From the NCBI GenBank assembly GCA_036677375.1, contig JAVBWO010000024.1, positions 248,001 to 312,000 on the forward strand: a stretch of DNA of 64,000 nucleotides, written 5' to 3'. Shown piece by piece: positions 23,907-33,312 of this stretch; the first letter of the stretch is position 1, and every line of letters starts with the position of its first letter. The DNA comes from JAVBWO01 sp036677375 (lineage in GTDB: Bacteria > Bacillota > Dehalobacteriia > UBA4068 > UBA4997). The position numbers and the translations under genes were made by a program. Below the pieces are notes generated by a model. That model worked only from the letters and a program-made list of their open reading frames with translations. It was not told the DNA's origin and searched no databases.

Positions 23907-25766
23907 TTATATCCCGTTTTGTACAGATTGTCCAGCAACATTTTCCAGTGCCACCGACTGCAAGGGCGTCACGGTAAAGCTTTGCCGGATACCCTGCGGC
24001 CGGTCCAGCTGCAAAAGGAAGATAGCGTCATCCTCTGATGCTCTTTTCTTTTCTGGTAAATCAGCCGGTGCATTAATCCTTGGGGATTGCCCTTTTTCCC
24101 TTATTTCTCTTATTTCTTTTGTATCCTTTATTTCTTTTATTGTTTCGGTGTTGATACCGGTTTCTTTTATGACTGCTACTGGGAAAAGGGCGGCCAGAAA
24201 ATGATTGTGCCACTTATGCCTGGGCACATCCGCCATATCGGGACGCAGACGCAGGATCTCCTCTTGGCAGCATTTTAATAAATCCGCGGAAGCTGCCCCA
24301 TATGCCAAAGCTTCCGGCAGCGGTTCGTTACCGAATCGGTGGTACCAATCCAGGCGCAGCCAATGCCGCCAGCCGCCGCCGGGCAGATTTCCCTCCAAAA
24401 AGTTCCAAAGCGCCTCATAGAGACGGTTTACCCGTTTGATTTTGCCCAAACCCTCTTGGGCCATGGCAAGATAAAAATCATAAGCGCTGCCGGGCCACAA
24501 TTCCGCCGCCCGCCGCAAGGTCAAAACAAAGTTCCCGCTGTTATACAGCTTATTTAAAGCGTGATCCACCCATTTCAGCTCTTGCCAGGCCTCATCCGAT
24601 AGCCAGGGGCTCTGAGTCACCACATAGGGAGCGTCCGCTTCCCAGGTCAGTCCCCACGCTTTTGCGGTATCGGCCAGGGGGGTGCCGGGTAAAATCTTTA
24701 AGAACCCCAACTGCAAATAATGGGGATACAGCGCATACAAATCGTTGAAGGTCTGTTGTATGGAAGGATAATCTTCTTCCGGCAGTCCGGCAATAATATC
24801 CAAATGCACATGAATATTATCCGCGGCAATCAGCCGTTTTAAATAGCTTTCCCAAATCTCTCTTTTGAAATGCCTGCCAATATTGGCTAAAACCCGGGGA
24901 TTGGTGCTTTGCACCCCCGCTTCCACCTGAATAAAGCCTAAGGGCATTTTCGACAATAGATCCAAAATAGCATCACTGAGCAAAGAAGGCTCAATTTCCA
25001 AATGAAAATTGATGCCAGGTCGGTAATGCTCCAGCAAATAGCTTAGAATCTCTTCCGTGCGCCGGGATTGCGCATTGAAGGTACGGTCGATAAATTTCAC
25101 TTGCCGGACTTTACTGTCGAGAAAAACCGCAAGATCGTCACAGACCAGTGACAGCTTGCGGTAGCGGGGCGGCTCGGTGGCAGAAAGACAAAAATGACAA
25201 CCAAAAGGACAGCCGCGGCTGCTTTCGTAGTATACGATACGGTTTTCTAAAACTTCCAGGTCCGCCTTATCATAGGGGAAAGGCTGAACTGAGAGGTCGA
25301 AAAAGGGCGCCGGCGCATTGATTTTCAACCGGCTATCCTGACGCCAGATCAACCCGGGAACATCCGCTAAATCGCCCCCCTTTTGCAGCGCCTGCAAAAA
25401 AGCGGGCAATGCCAGCTCCCCTTCTCCCCGCAGGACATAATGAGCGCCGTTTTCCAGACAAGCTTCAGCCGTTGCGCCCGCTTCCGGCCCCCCCCAGATT
25501 TGGATCAAATCCGGAACCTTTTCCCGCAGGAGGACGGCGATCTCCCGGACGTGGCGAATATTCCAGATATAACAGGAGAATCCCACGACTTGAGGCTTTT
25601 CCGCCAGAATTTCTCCTGCAATTTCCAAAGCGTCCCTATTGATGCTCCATTCGGCAAAGCTGCACTGCCAATCCGCCAAAGAGCGGCAAGCATAAGAAAG
25701 ATAACGCACTGCGGGATTGCTGTGACTGTAGCGGGCATTAAGCGCCACCAATAAAAGTTTCAACAT
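23907..25766 (-). CDS. B12-binding-domain radical-SAM protein (DUF4080 type)
   Basis: About 619 residues. A cobalamin-binding-like Rossmann domain at the N-terminus (MLKLLLVALNARYSHSNPAV, then WGGPEAGATAE) is followed by the radical-SAM cluster CPFGCHFC near residue 200 and a C-terminal helical region consistent with DUF4080. Near residue 560 a repetitive charged stretch (KEIKDTKEIREIREK) interrupts the conserved part. The real start is ATG 25766 after GGGAGGTG. The substrate is unknown; many relatives are methyltransferases or tRNA/cell-wall modifiers. It is likely co-transcribed with pduL. Confidence 0.88.
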   Translation of the reverse strand: MLKLLLVALNARYSHSNPAVRYLSYACRSLADWQCSFAEWSINRDALEIAGEILAEKPQVVGFSCYIWNIRHVREIAVLLREKVPDLIQIWGGPEAGATAEACLENGAHYVLRGEGELALPAFLQALQKGGDLADVPGLIWRQDSRLKINAPAPFFDLSVQPFPYDKADLEVLENRIVYYESSRGCPFGCHFCLSATEPPRYRKLSLVCDDLAVFLDSKVRQVKFIDRTFNAQSRRTEEILSYLLEHYRPGINFHLEIEPSLLSDAILDLLSKMPLGFIQVEAGVQSTNPRVLANIGRHFKREIWESYLKRLIAADNIHVHLDIIAGLPEEDYPSIQQTFNDLYALYPHYLQLGFLKILPGTPLADTAKAWGLTWEADAPYVVTQSPWLSDEAWQELKWVDHALNKLYNSGNFVLTLRRAAELWPGSAYDFYLAMAQEGLGKIKRVNRLYEALWNFLEGNLPGGGWRHWLRLDWYHRFGNEPLPEALAYGAASADLLKCCQEEILRLRPDMADVPRHKWHNHFLAALFPVAVIKETGINTETIKEIKDTKEIREIREKGQSPRINAPADLPEKKRASEDDAIFLLQLDRPQGIRQSFTVTPLQSVALENVAGQSVQNGI

Positions 25767-26061
25767 CACACCTCCCATCTCTCGCAAATGGATCGTTTTC
25801 ATTCGAAAATGAAACAACTCAGCATTTAATAATCATAGGCGACCATAAAAGTGTAACATCTTTTTGGTAAGCACACAATCAAAAAACCGACGCGCCTCAA
25901 TAAAAGAGACCGGCTCTTTTGTTAAGCCGATCTCTCGTCATATAGGTATATCTCATTTATTCTAGTATTCGGGCGAATCTGCCAACTGCTTATTTCAGCT
26001 GTAAACAACGAACATGACAAAGACCACTGCAGCGTTTCGCCTATCCTTCCCACAACCGGCA
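25767..26061. other. Gene-free interval
   Basis: I see no gene here. A short hairpin (AAAAGAG / CTCTTTT, about 25902-25920) may be a weak terminator for the upstream minus-strand cluster. Confidence 0.5.
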
Positions 26062-26559
26062 TCAAAGCTCGCCGCATATGCTGTCGCGTCTGGTATGAAG
26101 AGAAAGCAGTGCTTCCCGCAATTTGTGAGCTTCGGGATCCGCCATTTCCCGCAAACGGTCTAAATAGTACCAATAGGCTTCCGTCTGGCTGGTAAAACTC
26201 TCCCTTACTTCAAAATTCTTTTTGGCAAAAAAATCTTTGACAATCACCAAAAGCATTTCCCGCTGCAGTTCTCTCAAATCCATGGCAGATATAGTTTCTC
26301 TTTGCAGCAGGTACCGATCCCAAATAGTGCAAAGTTCCGGTAAACTGTACTGAGCTCCTGCTTTGGTATAGCTTGCTTCTTCTTTTGCGTGCAGGCGCTC
26401 TTCACTTTGCGCCGTATTCAGAGGTACCGGCCGGTGTTCTTCATTATCCAATGACATCACGGAAAGGATATTTAAACTCAGCTCGCCCGTTTCTTCTTTT
26501 TTGCCATTTGCAAGGTTTTCTATATACCCATTGATCAATTGATTGATTTCATCTTTCAT
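26062..26559 (-). CDS. Hypothetical protein, coupled to membrane gene and thiN
   Basis: A 165-residue soluble, acidic, helix-rich protein starting MKDEINQLINGYIENLANG. No known motif is recognised. A central part (YSLPELCTIWDRYLLQRET) and a C-terminal part (SQTEAYWYYLDRLREMADPE) look like folded helices. ATG 26559 overlaps the stop of the upstream membrane-protein gene as ATGA, which both fixes the start and implies coupled expression. It may act with that membrane protein, but no function can be assigned. Confidence 0.7.
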   Translation of the reverse strand: MKDEINQLINGYIENLANGKKEETGELSLNILSVMSLDNEEHRPVPLNTAQSEERLHAKEEASYTKAGAQYSLPELCTIWDRYLLQRETISAMDLRELQREMLLVIVKDFFAKKNFEVRESFTSQTEAYWYYLDRLREMADPEAHKLREALLSLHTRRDSICGEL

Positions 26560-27275
26560 GTCACTATGTATGCTCCCCTCCCATCTCGTAATGATACTGC
26601 CATAAAAAAATTCATGGTGGAGTGAGAACAACTATTCATCTTTCCGCAAATCCAATCTTTCACATTGACATGCTTTTCAATCATCGTCCAAACAGATTGT
26701 TCCTCATCAGCACTCAATAGGTAGCGTGGTATAACAAAACCATCCTTACGATTTACTGCAAAAAAGAAATCATGCTCCAGCTCCCCAACTCTATTGAAAA
26801 AGTTCACACGGCACCGCAAAGCGATATTTTCCTTTTTCATTGCGACGTATTTACCGCTCACTAACATTTTACAAGGGTTAGAGAAATCATTCCTCATGTT
26901 CCACTTGGTGGTGGCTTGTCCCCATAAAATAAAGACAAAACATGCTGATACTAAAATAGAAGCCAATACAGCCGCTGAATCAAAAACAGCTGCACAACCC
27001 TCAGGCATAGTGCTGAAAGCAAGGATCAAGTCAAGCATCAAAAAGATCATCAAAAAGGAAAAGAGCCACATCGGAGGTCTGCTGTAATTCACTGAAAAGT
27101 TTGTCTTAGAGACATTTTTCTTACTTACTTCTACCTCTACTTCTACTACTTCTACCGCATTTTGAACAGAAGCTTTTTTAGCTGCCCTTATTTCTTTTGC
27201 TGCCTTTGTCTCTTGTACTTTTCCTATTTCCCCTGTTCTCTCCGCTTCTTTATTCTGGTCTTTGTTCTTTACCAC
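26556..27275 (-). CDS. Hypothetical protein with two membrane helices
   Basis: A 239-residue protein. It has a charged, repetitive N-terminus of about 60 residues (Glu/Lys/Val-rich, including EVVEVEVEVS) and two adjacent hydrophobic helices at about 69-88 and 97-117. A cytoplasmic-looking C-terminal domain (FFNRVGELEHDFFFAVNRKDG, then IPRYLLSADEEQ) follows. The start is a GTG at 27275 that lies 26 bases inside the thiN 3' end; the ribosome site is weak, so the true start may be further in. The C-terminal domain resembles PH-like or YcxB-like domains only in outline. Confidence 0.65.
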   Translation of the reverse strand: MVKNKDQNKEAERTGEIGKVQETKAAKEIRAAKKASVQNAVEVVEVEVEVSKKNVSKTNFSVNYSRPPMWLFSFLMIFLMLDLILAFSTMPEGCAAVFDSAAVLASILVSACFVFILWGQATTKWNMRNDFSNPCKMLVSGKYVAMKKENIALRCRVNFFNRVGELEHDFFFAVNRKDGFVIPRYLLSADEEQSVWTMIEKHVNVKDWICGKMNSCSHSTMNFFMAVSLRDGRGAYIVT

Positions 27276-27930
27276 TGGTCTTTCTCGCTCCCATCTTTGT
27301 ATAATGCAGAATCAACAGTATTCCCTCTTTATGAGATACCCGGCAGAGCGGCTCCGCCAGTTCATTGCATAGGCTACGGGATACACCGGTAAAAAGCGTC
27401 GCATTATCCAAAGGATACATCAATCCTTGAAGAGTGACACCAGATACCTTGGGTGTCATGGGAATCAAAGAAAGAACATCTCCTACTTCACCAGACACTT
27501 CCAAGAAACCATTACTAAAATACCCTTCAAAGCCATCATCCACCAAGTTGATGTTTGTTCCCCTTGTAAAAAATTCATACGCCATCCCAATATTTGCCAG
27601 CAAGTGATCCAATCTTCCGCCGGAAAAACCGAAAAGCAAAATTTCATCACAACCGGTTTCAAGAGCAGCCCGCATGGCCATTTCTCCATCGGTTTCGTCC
27701 TTCTCACAAGACAGTTTCCGCAAAGAAGCGCCATGCTCTTGACAATAACTTAACAATTGACCGTCAGCAGAATCCATATCCCCCACGATCATGTCAGGGA
27801 CGCGCCCGCATGCCAGTGCATAAGCGGCGCCACCGTCGGCAGCCACACACCAATCTGCCTTCAGGAGTCTCTCGGCTACCTCATGGCTTTGAGGTGCTTG
27901 TCCGTCTAAAATTACGGCACAACGAGACAT
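27250..27930 (-). CDS. thiN: Thiamine pyrophosphokinase
   Basis: ThiN makes thiamine diphosphate from thiamine and ATP. The 226-residue protein has ADGGAAYALACGRVPDMIVGDMDS at about 30-53, the DETDGEMAMRAAL segment near 78, and GGRLDHLLANIG near 103. The C-terminal beta domain (SLIPMTPKVSGVTLQGLMYPL) is present. ATG 27930 after GGGGAGG is chosen; the upstream 37 codons are hydrophobic and unsupported. No TPP riboswitch is visible upstream. Confidence 0.94.
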   Translation of the reverse strand: MSRCAVILDGQAPQSHEVAERLLKADWCVAADGGAAYALACGRVPDMIVGDMDSADGQLLSYCQEHGASLRKLSCEKDETDGEMAMRAALETGCDEILLFGFSGGRLDHLLANIGMAYEFFTRGTNINLVDDGFEGYFSNGFLEVSGEVGDVLSLIPMTPKVSGVTLQGLMYPLDNATLFTGVSRSLCNELAEPLCRVSHKEGILLILHYTKMGARKTSGKEQRPE

Positions 27931-28096
27931 TTTAATTCCTCCCCTGACAATTATGTTATCATAATACTCTAAAACAAGTAAAAGCGCAAAGAAAAGTTGT
28001 AAAAATGAAGGGGATTCGACAATAAACATTTTCCTTCTCATTTATTCGCTTTTCTTCTCTTGCTATTTTTGCTTGAAATGATCGGAAAAGAGAAAC

Positions 28097-28159
28097 AAAA
28101 ATCCATATTTGGCTTTTGCATTTAATAAATTAAAAGCAAGAACACAAGATATGGATTTT
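28097..28159 (-). terminator. Terminator after the cyclic amidohydrolase
   Basis: AAAATCCATAT pairs with ATATGGATTTT over 11 bases, with an inner GCTTTT/AAAAGC pairing. It lies about 90 bases beyond the amidohydrolase stop on the minus strand, with T-rich sequence after the stem. Confidence 0.6.
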
Positions 28160-28250
28160 CTGTTTTTCTATAAAAATGCATGGATAATTCATTTTTAAAC
28201 TGAAAAATCATAAAATCCCAGTAAAAAAATTACGATTTGCATGTTCAAAA

Positions 28251-29648
28251 TTACATCAACTTCTTCTGACGAACAAACTGCCCGGTACCTTTCAGTTCGT
28301 CGTGAACAGTACCGTTTTCAAAGAGAATCCGACCCCGGCCAATGGTATAAACGGGTTTACCCTGACATTTCAAGCCGTCGAAAAGCAGATTGATGTCTTT
28401 CGCCTTGGAGTACATGTCCGAAACCGATAAAGAATATGCCGCGTCCATGTCAATGATCACCAAGTCGGCATCGGCTCGCGGCACGATGCAACCCTTTTGC
28501 GGATACAGTCCGAAGAGCTTGCAAACATTTTCCGACATCAGCTTGGCTAAGTCGGTTAAGGTCAGCCGACCCTCATGGACTTTTGTAAGCATCAATGGTA
28601 AAAATAGCTCAATAGCCGGCATCCCGGAATAAGCTCGCCAAATTCCTTCCCGCACACCGATTTCTTTTTCTTCTTTGACAAATGGGGCGTGGTCGGAACC
28701 TAAAATGGAAATGGTGCCATCCGCTACATAATCCCACAGCTTGTCTACATCTTCCTTACTTCGCAAGGGTGGGTTGCATTTGGCATAGGGGCCGTACTGG
28801 TCAATGTGTCCATGATGGAAAGTCAGGTAATGAAAACAGGTCTCAGCAACAATATCCACACCGTCTGCTTGAGCCCGTTTTACTAATTCGCAGGCTTCCG
28901 GCGCCGACATATGAGAGATCCCCACTTTGGCACCTGTGGCCTTGGCAAGCTGGATAATGGTAGAGACGGATTCAGTCTCCGCAATATTGGGGCGAGATTT
29001 ATAATGGAAAGAATAATCCTCCTGCTTCGTTTCATGGAGCCAGGCTTCCATATTCTCAATGAGCTTATAATTTTCACAGTGAAAGAAATAACGGGCGTCG
29101 GTTTTGGCAGCTTCTCGCATCATCATGAAAAGCTGGCCGTCATCGTCCACCGTCAGGCCGACAAACTCGCCTTCCCGTCCCAAGGGAGCGGGGTGCAAAA
29201 ATGTCTTGAAGGCGCACACGCCGTTTTCTACCAAGGATTGTAATTCATATCGGTTGGCAAAGCCGGCAGCTCCGTAAAAAGCAAAATCCATGATGCATTT
29301 TTCCCGGGCAATGCCAATCCTTTTTTCCAAGATTTCAAGAGAATAAACCGGCGGATAGGTAATGGGCATCTCGCAAATGGTTGTCACGCCGCCGGCCACT
29401 GCGGCACGGGAGCCGGTGAAGAAGTCCTCCCGATCCGTCCGTCCTGGATCTCGGAAGTGTACATGAGAATCGACGATTCCAGGCAAAATATATTTGCCGG
29501 CAGCATCAATGGTGTTTTTTGCTTCAACCTCTGGTTTTGCTGTGGTGATTGCAACAATCTTCTCCTGCTCGATCAGAATATGCCCCGAATGGAAAGCATC
29601 GTTAGCATAATAAGTGGCATTTTTTATCAAAAGATCAATTTGTTTCAT
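28251..29648 (-). CDS. Dihydroorotase/allantoinase/hydantoinase-family cyclic amidohydrolase
   Basis: A 465-residue zinc amidohydrolase opening MKQIDLLIKNATYYANDAFH. Metal motif DSHVHFRDPG is at about 60-69 and the likely carboxylated lysine is in CAFKTFLHP near 150. Further ligands are HCENYK, SHMSAPEA and the GSDHAPF aspartate near 315. The family includes dihydroorotase, allantoinase and hydantoinases. No pyrimidine or purine-degradation genes are adjacent, so the ring substrate is undecided. It appears monocistronic. Confidence 0.9.
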   Translation of the reverse strand: MKQIDLLIKNATYYANDAFHSGHILIEQEKIVAITTAKPEVEAKNTIDAAGKYILPGIVDSHVHFRDPGRTDREDFFTGSRAAVAGGVTTICEMPITYPPVYSLEILEKRIGIAREKCIMDFAFYGAAGFANRYELQSLVENGVCAFKTFLHPAPLGREGEFVGLTVDDDGQLFMMMREAAKTDARYFFHCENYKLIENMEAWLHETKQEDYSFHYKSRPNIAETESVSTIIQLAKATGAKVGISHMSAPEACELVKRAQADGVDIVAETCFHYLTFHHGHIDQYGPYAKCNPPLRSKEDVDKLWDYVADGTISILGSDHAPFVKEEKEIGVREGIWRAYSGMPAIELFLPLMLTKVHEGRLTLTDLAKLMSENVCKLFGLYPQKGCIVPRADADLVIIDMDAAYSLSVSDMYSKAKDINLLFDGLKCQGKPVYTIGRGRILFENGTVHDELKGTGQFVRQKKLM

Positions 29649-29935
29649 GTATGATTCACCACCTGTAAATTTTTATCTCGACCTGATTAATTCTTGATGA
29701 AAGAATAAAATCCTGCTTCTTTCTTTATTCTTTGTTTAGACATGATTCAACAATATTCAGGAAACCGTGATACGCTTATTCTTTTCTTAAGCCTTAAAAA
29801 TCAAGCCCTTTTCTTAAAACCAGGCTTCCACTAGCCTTTTATCGAATGTCGCAAGAGGTATCATGTCGAAATTTCATGATGAAAACCTTTCTTTTTTTCT
29901 TAGAATAGTCTATAATAGCAAATGGCCAATGAATC

Positions 29936-29987
29936 ATATCCATATCAAATTCAAATCTATATCCAAATCCATATCCAATCCATATGC
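29936..29987. repeat. Degenerate tandem repeat before the CoA-transferase
   Basis: Imperfect copies of an AATCCATATCC-like unit run through about 50 bases just upstream of the ribosome-binding site of the CoA-transferase. A TATAAT box lies at 29911-29916, so the repeat would be in the 5' leader. Confidence 0.6.
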
Positions 29988-30015
29988 TACAAAAATTTCT
30001 TTGGAGGGAAAAATC

Positions 30016-31530
30016 ATGTATGAAGATAGGATCCGCTGTCCGGAACTATTAGGAAAAATCATGACAGCTGAAACTGCCGCCGATATCATTCAGGACGGCA
30101 TGGTCATCGGAGCTTCCGGGTTTACACCATCCGGCTACCCGAAGGCCATTCCGCTGGCTTTGGCGGAAAAAATAAAGAAGACCGGCAAAGTCGTTCATAT
30201 CGATCTTATGACCGGCGCTTCCGTAGGAGACGAGTTGGACGGCGCTCTAACGGAAGTTGGCGCCATCAGGCACCGTTCCCCTTATCAGACCAATAATACC
30301 TTGCGGAAAAACCTTAACACTCCGGAAGGCGTCTGCTTTTTTGACGAGCATTTAAGCCTCGCGTCTCAAAGAGCGCGCTACGGTTTTTACGGTAACATTG
30401 ACCTTGCCATTGTGGAAGCTTGCGCGATTACCGAAGAAGGGCATATTGTTCCCACCACTTCCTTGGGCAGCACTCCTTCTTTTGTGAAAGCGGCCAAAAA
30501 AGTGTTGATCGAGCTGAACATGATCCAACCCCTTGCTTTGGAGGGCATTCACGATGTCTATATTCCCCAGGACCCCCCGAATCGGCAGCCCATTCCGCTG
30601 GTACGCGCCGATCAAAGGATCGGAACCACCTACATTGAATGCGGCCCGGATAAGATCGCAGGCATCGTTATCACCGATATCCCGGACGGCGTACGCCCCC
30701 TATCTGCTCCGGATGACGTAGCCCTGGCTATGGCAAGTCACATCATTAATTTCTTTCACCAGGAAGTTGATGCCGGAAGACTGCCCAGAAACCTGCTGCC
30801 CTTGCAATCCGGCGTCGGCAATGTGGCCAACGCAGTCCTGCACGGTTTGGCAGAATCCGATTTCGAAAACCTTCAGTTCTTCTCCGAGGTCATTCAGGAT
30901 GCCGCCTTCGATATGATCGACTGCGGTAAATTCCAGATCGCCTCCGGCACCGCTTTGACACCTTCCAAGGAATGCTTGCAAAAGCTCATCGACAATATCG
31001 AGTTCTATAAAAAACATGTCGTCCTGCGGCCGCAGGAAATCAGCAACAACCCTGAGGTTGCCAGACGCTTGGGCGTCATCGCCATGAACACGGCCATTGA
31101 AGCCGATATTTTCGGTAATGTCAATTCCACCCATATCATGGGCACCAAAATGATGAACGGCATCGGCGGCTCCGGCGACTTCGCAAGAAGCGCCCACGTT
31201 TCTATTTTCATGACGGGCTCCATCGCCAAGGACGGCAATATTTCCTGCATCGTGCCTATGTGCTCTCATGTAGACCATACTGAGCACGACGTCACCATCC
31301 TGGTGACTGAGCAAGGTTTGGCCGACCTGCGGAACAAATCCCCCATGGAACGGGCCGTTGAGATCATCAATAACTGCGCCCACCCCGACTACCGGCCCAT
31401 GCTACTGGATTATTACCAAAGAGCTATCAAGGCCAACGCCTCCGGCGCTTGCCATACGCCGCATATTCTGAGCGAAGCTCTTTCCTGGCATGACCGCTTC
31501 AATAAGACCGGCAGTATGAAGATAAAATAA
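30016..31530 (+). CDS. Acetyl-CoA hydrolase/succinyl-CoA:acetate CoA-transferase family
   Basis: The 504-residue enzyme transfers CoA between short acyl groups. It has MVIGASGFTPSGYPKAIPLAL near the N-terminus, a central LPLQSGVGNVANAVLHGL block near 270 with the family's catalytic Glu in FSEVIQD shortly after, and a C-terminal MNGIGGSGDFARSA and VTEQGLADLR. GGAGGG precedes ATG 30016; the frame extends 51 codons upstream through the repeat and is not used. With pduL nearby, the cell has two routes between acetyl-CoA and acetate. The physiological acyl donor is inferred, not shown. Confidence 0.94.
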   Translation: MYEDRIRCPELLGKIMTAETAADIIQDGMVIGASGFTPSGYPKAIPLALAEKIKKTGKVVHIDLMTGASVGDELDGALTEVGAIRHRSPYQTNNTLRKNLNTPEGVCFFDEHLSLASQRARYGFYGNIDLAIVEACAITEEGHIVPTTSLGSTPSFVKAAKKVLIELNMIQPLALEGIHDVYIPQDPPNRQPIPLVRADQRIGTTYIECGPDKIAGIVITDIPDGVRPLSAPDDVALAMASHIINFFHQEVDAGRLPRNLLPLQSGVGNVANAVLHGLAESDFENLQFFSEVIQDAAFDMIDCGKFQIASGTALTPSKECLQKLIDNIEFYKKHVVLRPQEISNNPEVARRLGVIAMNTAIEADIFGNVNSTHIMGTKMMNGIGGSGDFARSAHVSIFMTGSIAKDGNISCIVPMCSHVDHTEHDVTILVTEQGLADLRNKSPMERAVEIINNCAHPDYRPMLLDYYQRAIKANASGACHTPHILSEALSWHDRFNKTGSMKIK

Positions 31531-31547
31531 ATTTTCTTTTAATTAAT

Positions 31548-31596
31548 AAAAGACGTTTCCCTGAAACCTTCGGTTCCGGCGGAAACGTCTTTTTTA
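31548..31596 (+). terminator. Terminator after the CoA-transferase
   Basis: AAAAGACGTTTCC and GGAAACGTCTTTTTT form a strong stem 20 bases after the stop, with a small inner GAAACC/GGTTCC pairing. Confidence 0.85.
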
Positions 31597-31822
31597 TTAA
31601 GCATCGCTACGATTCGTATAAAAATGATATAAAAACACTCAACGAAAGCTCCAGAATTGTATTTTTTAAAACAACTTAACCATTTTTAAAACCATTACAA
31701 AAAATGCCTCTTCACACCAGTCGATAAAAGCCTCTTTAGACTTTTGCACAATATGATACTACCACTTGACAAACAATTGTTCGCATGAGATAATAGAACA
31801 AATGTTTGCTCGAGGTGATCCT

Positions 31823-33280
31823 ATGGCAATGGAAGCGGAACGTAAAATACAGATTCTGGCGGACGCGGCGAAATATGACGTCTCCTGTTCATCTTCCGGC
31901 AGCCGCCGGCGGAATAGCGGCGGCACAGGCAACGCCTGTTTTGCCGGTATCTGCCACAGCTGGGCGGACGATGGGCGCTGCATTTCTCTCCTGAAGATCC
32001 TGCAAAGCAACGTCTGCACCTATAACTGTCTCTACTGTGTCAATCGTAAAGACAACGATATCCCGCGGGCTTCTTTCAGCCCACGGGAGTTGGCCGAATT
32101 GACCATGAATTTTTATAAGCGCAATTATATCGAAGGACTATTTTTAAGCTCCGGCGTTTGCGGCAATGCCGATAATGCCATGGAAAAAATGGTGGAAACG
32201 GCGAGGATCCTCCGGCAGGAAATGCATTTTTGCGGATATATCCACATGAAAGCCATTCCCGGGGCTAATTCCGCCTTGCTGGATCAAGCCGGATTTCTGG
32301 CCGACCGTATCAGCGTCAATGTTGAGCTCCCCTCTAACCATGCCCTGGCCCTTCTGGCACCGGATAAGACCAGGGAAAGCATCTTAAAACCCATGCATTA
32401 TTTGGAAAACAGGCGACAAGAACAAGGTGGCGGCCGGAAAAATCCTTTCATCCCAGCAGGACAAAGCACACAAATGATCATAGGCGCCAGCCCGGAAAAC
32501 GACCGTCAGATCATCACTCTGGCCGACTCCCTATATCGGCGCTACGCCTTGAAGCGTGTCTACTACTCCGCTTATATCCCGGTAGTGCAGGATAACAGGC
32601 TGCCAACCTTGGCAGCGCCGCCGCTTTGGCGGGAAAACCGGCTTTATCAGGCGGACTGGCTCTTGCGTTTCTACGGTTTTCAGGCGGATGAGCTTTTAGA
32701 CGGTAGTGAAGGCAGCTTTTCCCCCAACTATGACCCCAAGATCCAGTGGGCCCTGAACCACCTTCACCTTTTTCCGTTAGAGATTAATAAAGCGCCTTAT
32801 GAGATGCTTTTACGGATTCCCGGCGTGGGAGTGCGGTCTGCTAAACGCATTTTGACCGCCCGGAGGGCCCATAGCTTATCCTATGAAGATCTTGGTAAGA
32901 TTGGCGTCGTGGTGAAGCGGGCCCGGCATTTTATCACTTGTTCCGGCAAATATGCCGGCAGCCATCCGCTACGTCAGGATATTCTGGCGCAGGTTCTGTC
33001 CAATCACCGCCAGGACGACAACCTGCTCGCCGCCGGCCCTAGTCAGATGTCCTTTGATTTTCATGAATCCTTTGCCGCCCCGGATGCGCCGGAGCTATCC
33101 CTGCACCCATCATCGGGCGGACAAAAATTCCTGAGTAATGACAGCGCAACTTCCGTCCGAGGGCTTGGTGGGACAGCTTCGCTCTTTTCCTCCCTATCTG
33201 TCGGTATGAGCCGTTTTGATTGGAATCCCATTGTCAACACATTGGATACGCAATACAGCGTCATTACCGGTGATATTTAG
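31823..33280 (+). CDS. Putative DNA modification/repair radical-SAM protein (UDG-linked family)
   Basis: A 485-residue radical-SAM enzyme with cluster CTYNCLYCVNRKDND near residue 75. A helix-hairpin-helix motif (LLRIPGVGVRSAKRILTARR) near 345 points to DNA binding. The start is ATG 31823 after GAGGTGA. Gene pair and motif layout match the family described as a putative DNA repair radical-SAM protein (TIGR03916) that is found with a DUF4130 partner and often a uracil-DNA glycosylase domain. The partner follows 32 bases downstream. The C-terminal ~90 residues are low in structure. The reaction catalysed is unknown. Confidence 0.92.
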   Translation: MAMEAERKIQILADAAKYDVSCSSSGSRRRNSGGTGNACFAGICHSWADDGRCISLLKILQSNVCTYNCLYCVNRKDNDIPRASFSPRELAELTMNFYKRNYIEGLFLSSGVCGNADNAMEKMVETARILRQEMHFCGYIHMKAIPGANSALLDQAGFLADRISVNVELPSNHALALLAPDKTRESILKPMHYLENRRQEQGGGRKNPFIPAGQSTQMIIGASPENDRQIITLADSLYRRYALKRVYYSAYIPVVQDNRLPTLAAPPLWRENRLYQADWLLRFYGFQADELLDGSEGSFSPNYDPKIQWALNHLHLFPLEINKAPYEMLLRIPGVGVRSAKRILTARRAHSLSYEDLGKIGVVVKRARHFITCSGKYAGSHPLRQDILAQVLSNHRQDDNLLAAGPSQMSFDFHESFAAPDAPELSLHPSSGGQKFLSNDSATSVRGLGGTASLFSSLSVGMSRFDWNPIVNTLDTQYSVITGDI

Positions 33281-33312
33281 GGGATAAAGCTGAATGCCAG
33301 AAAGGAACCGCT

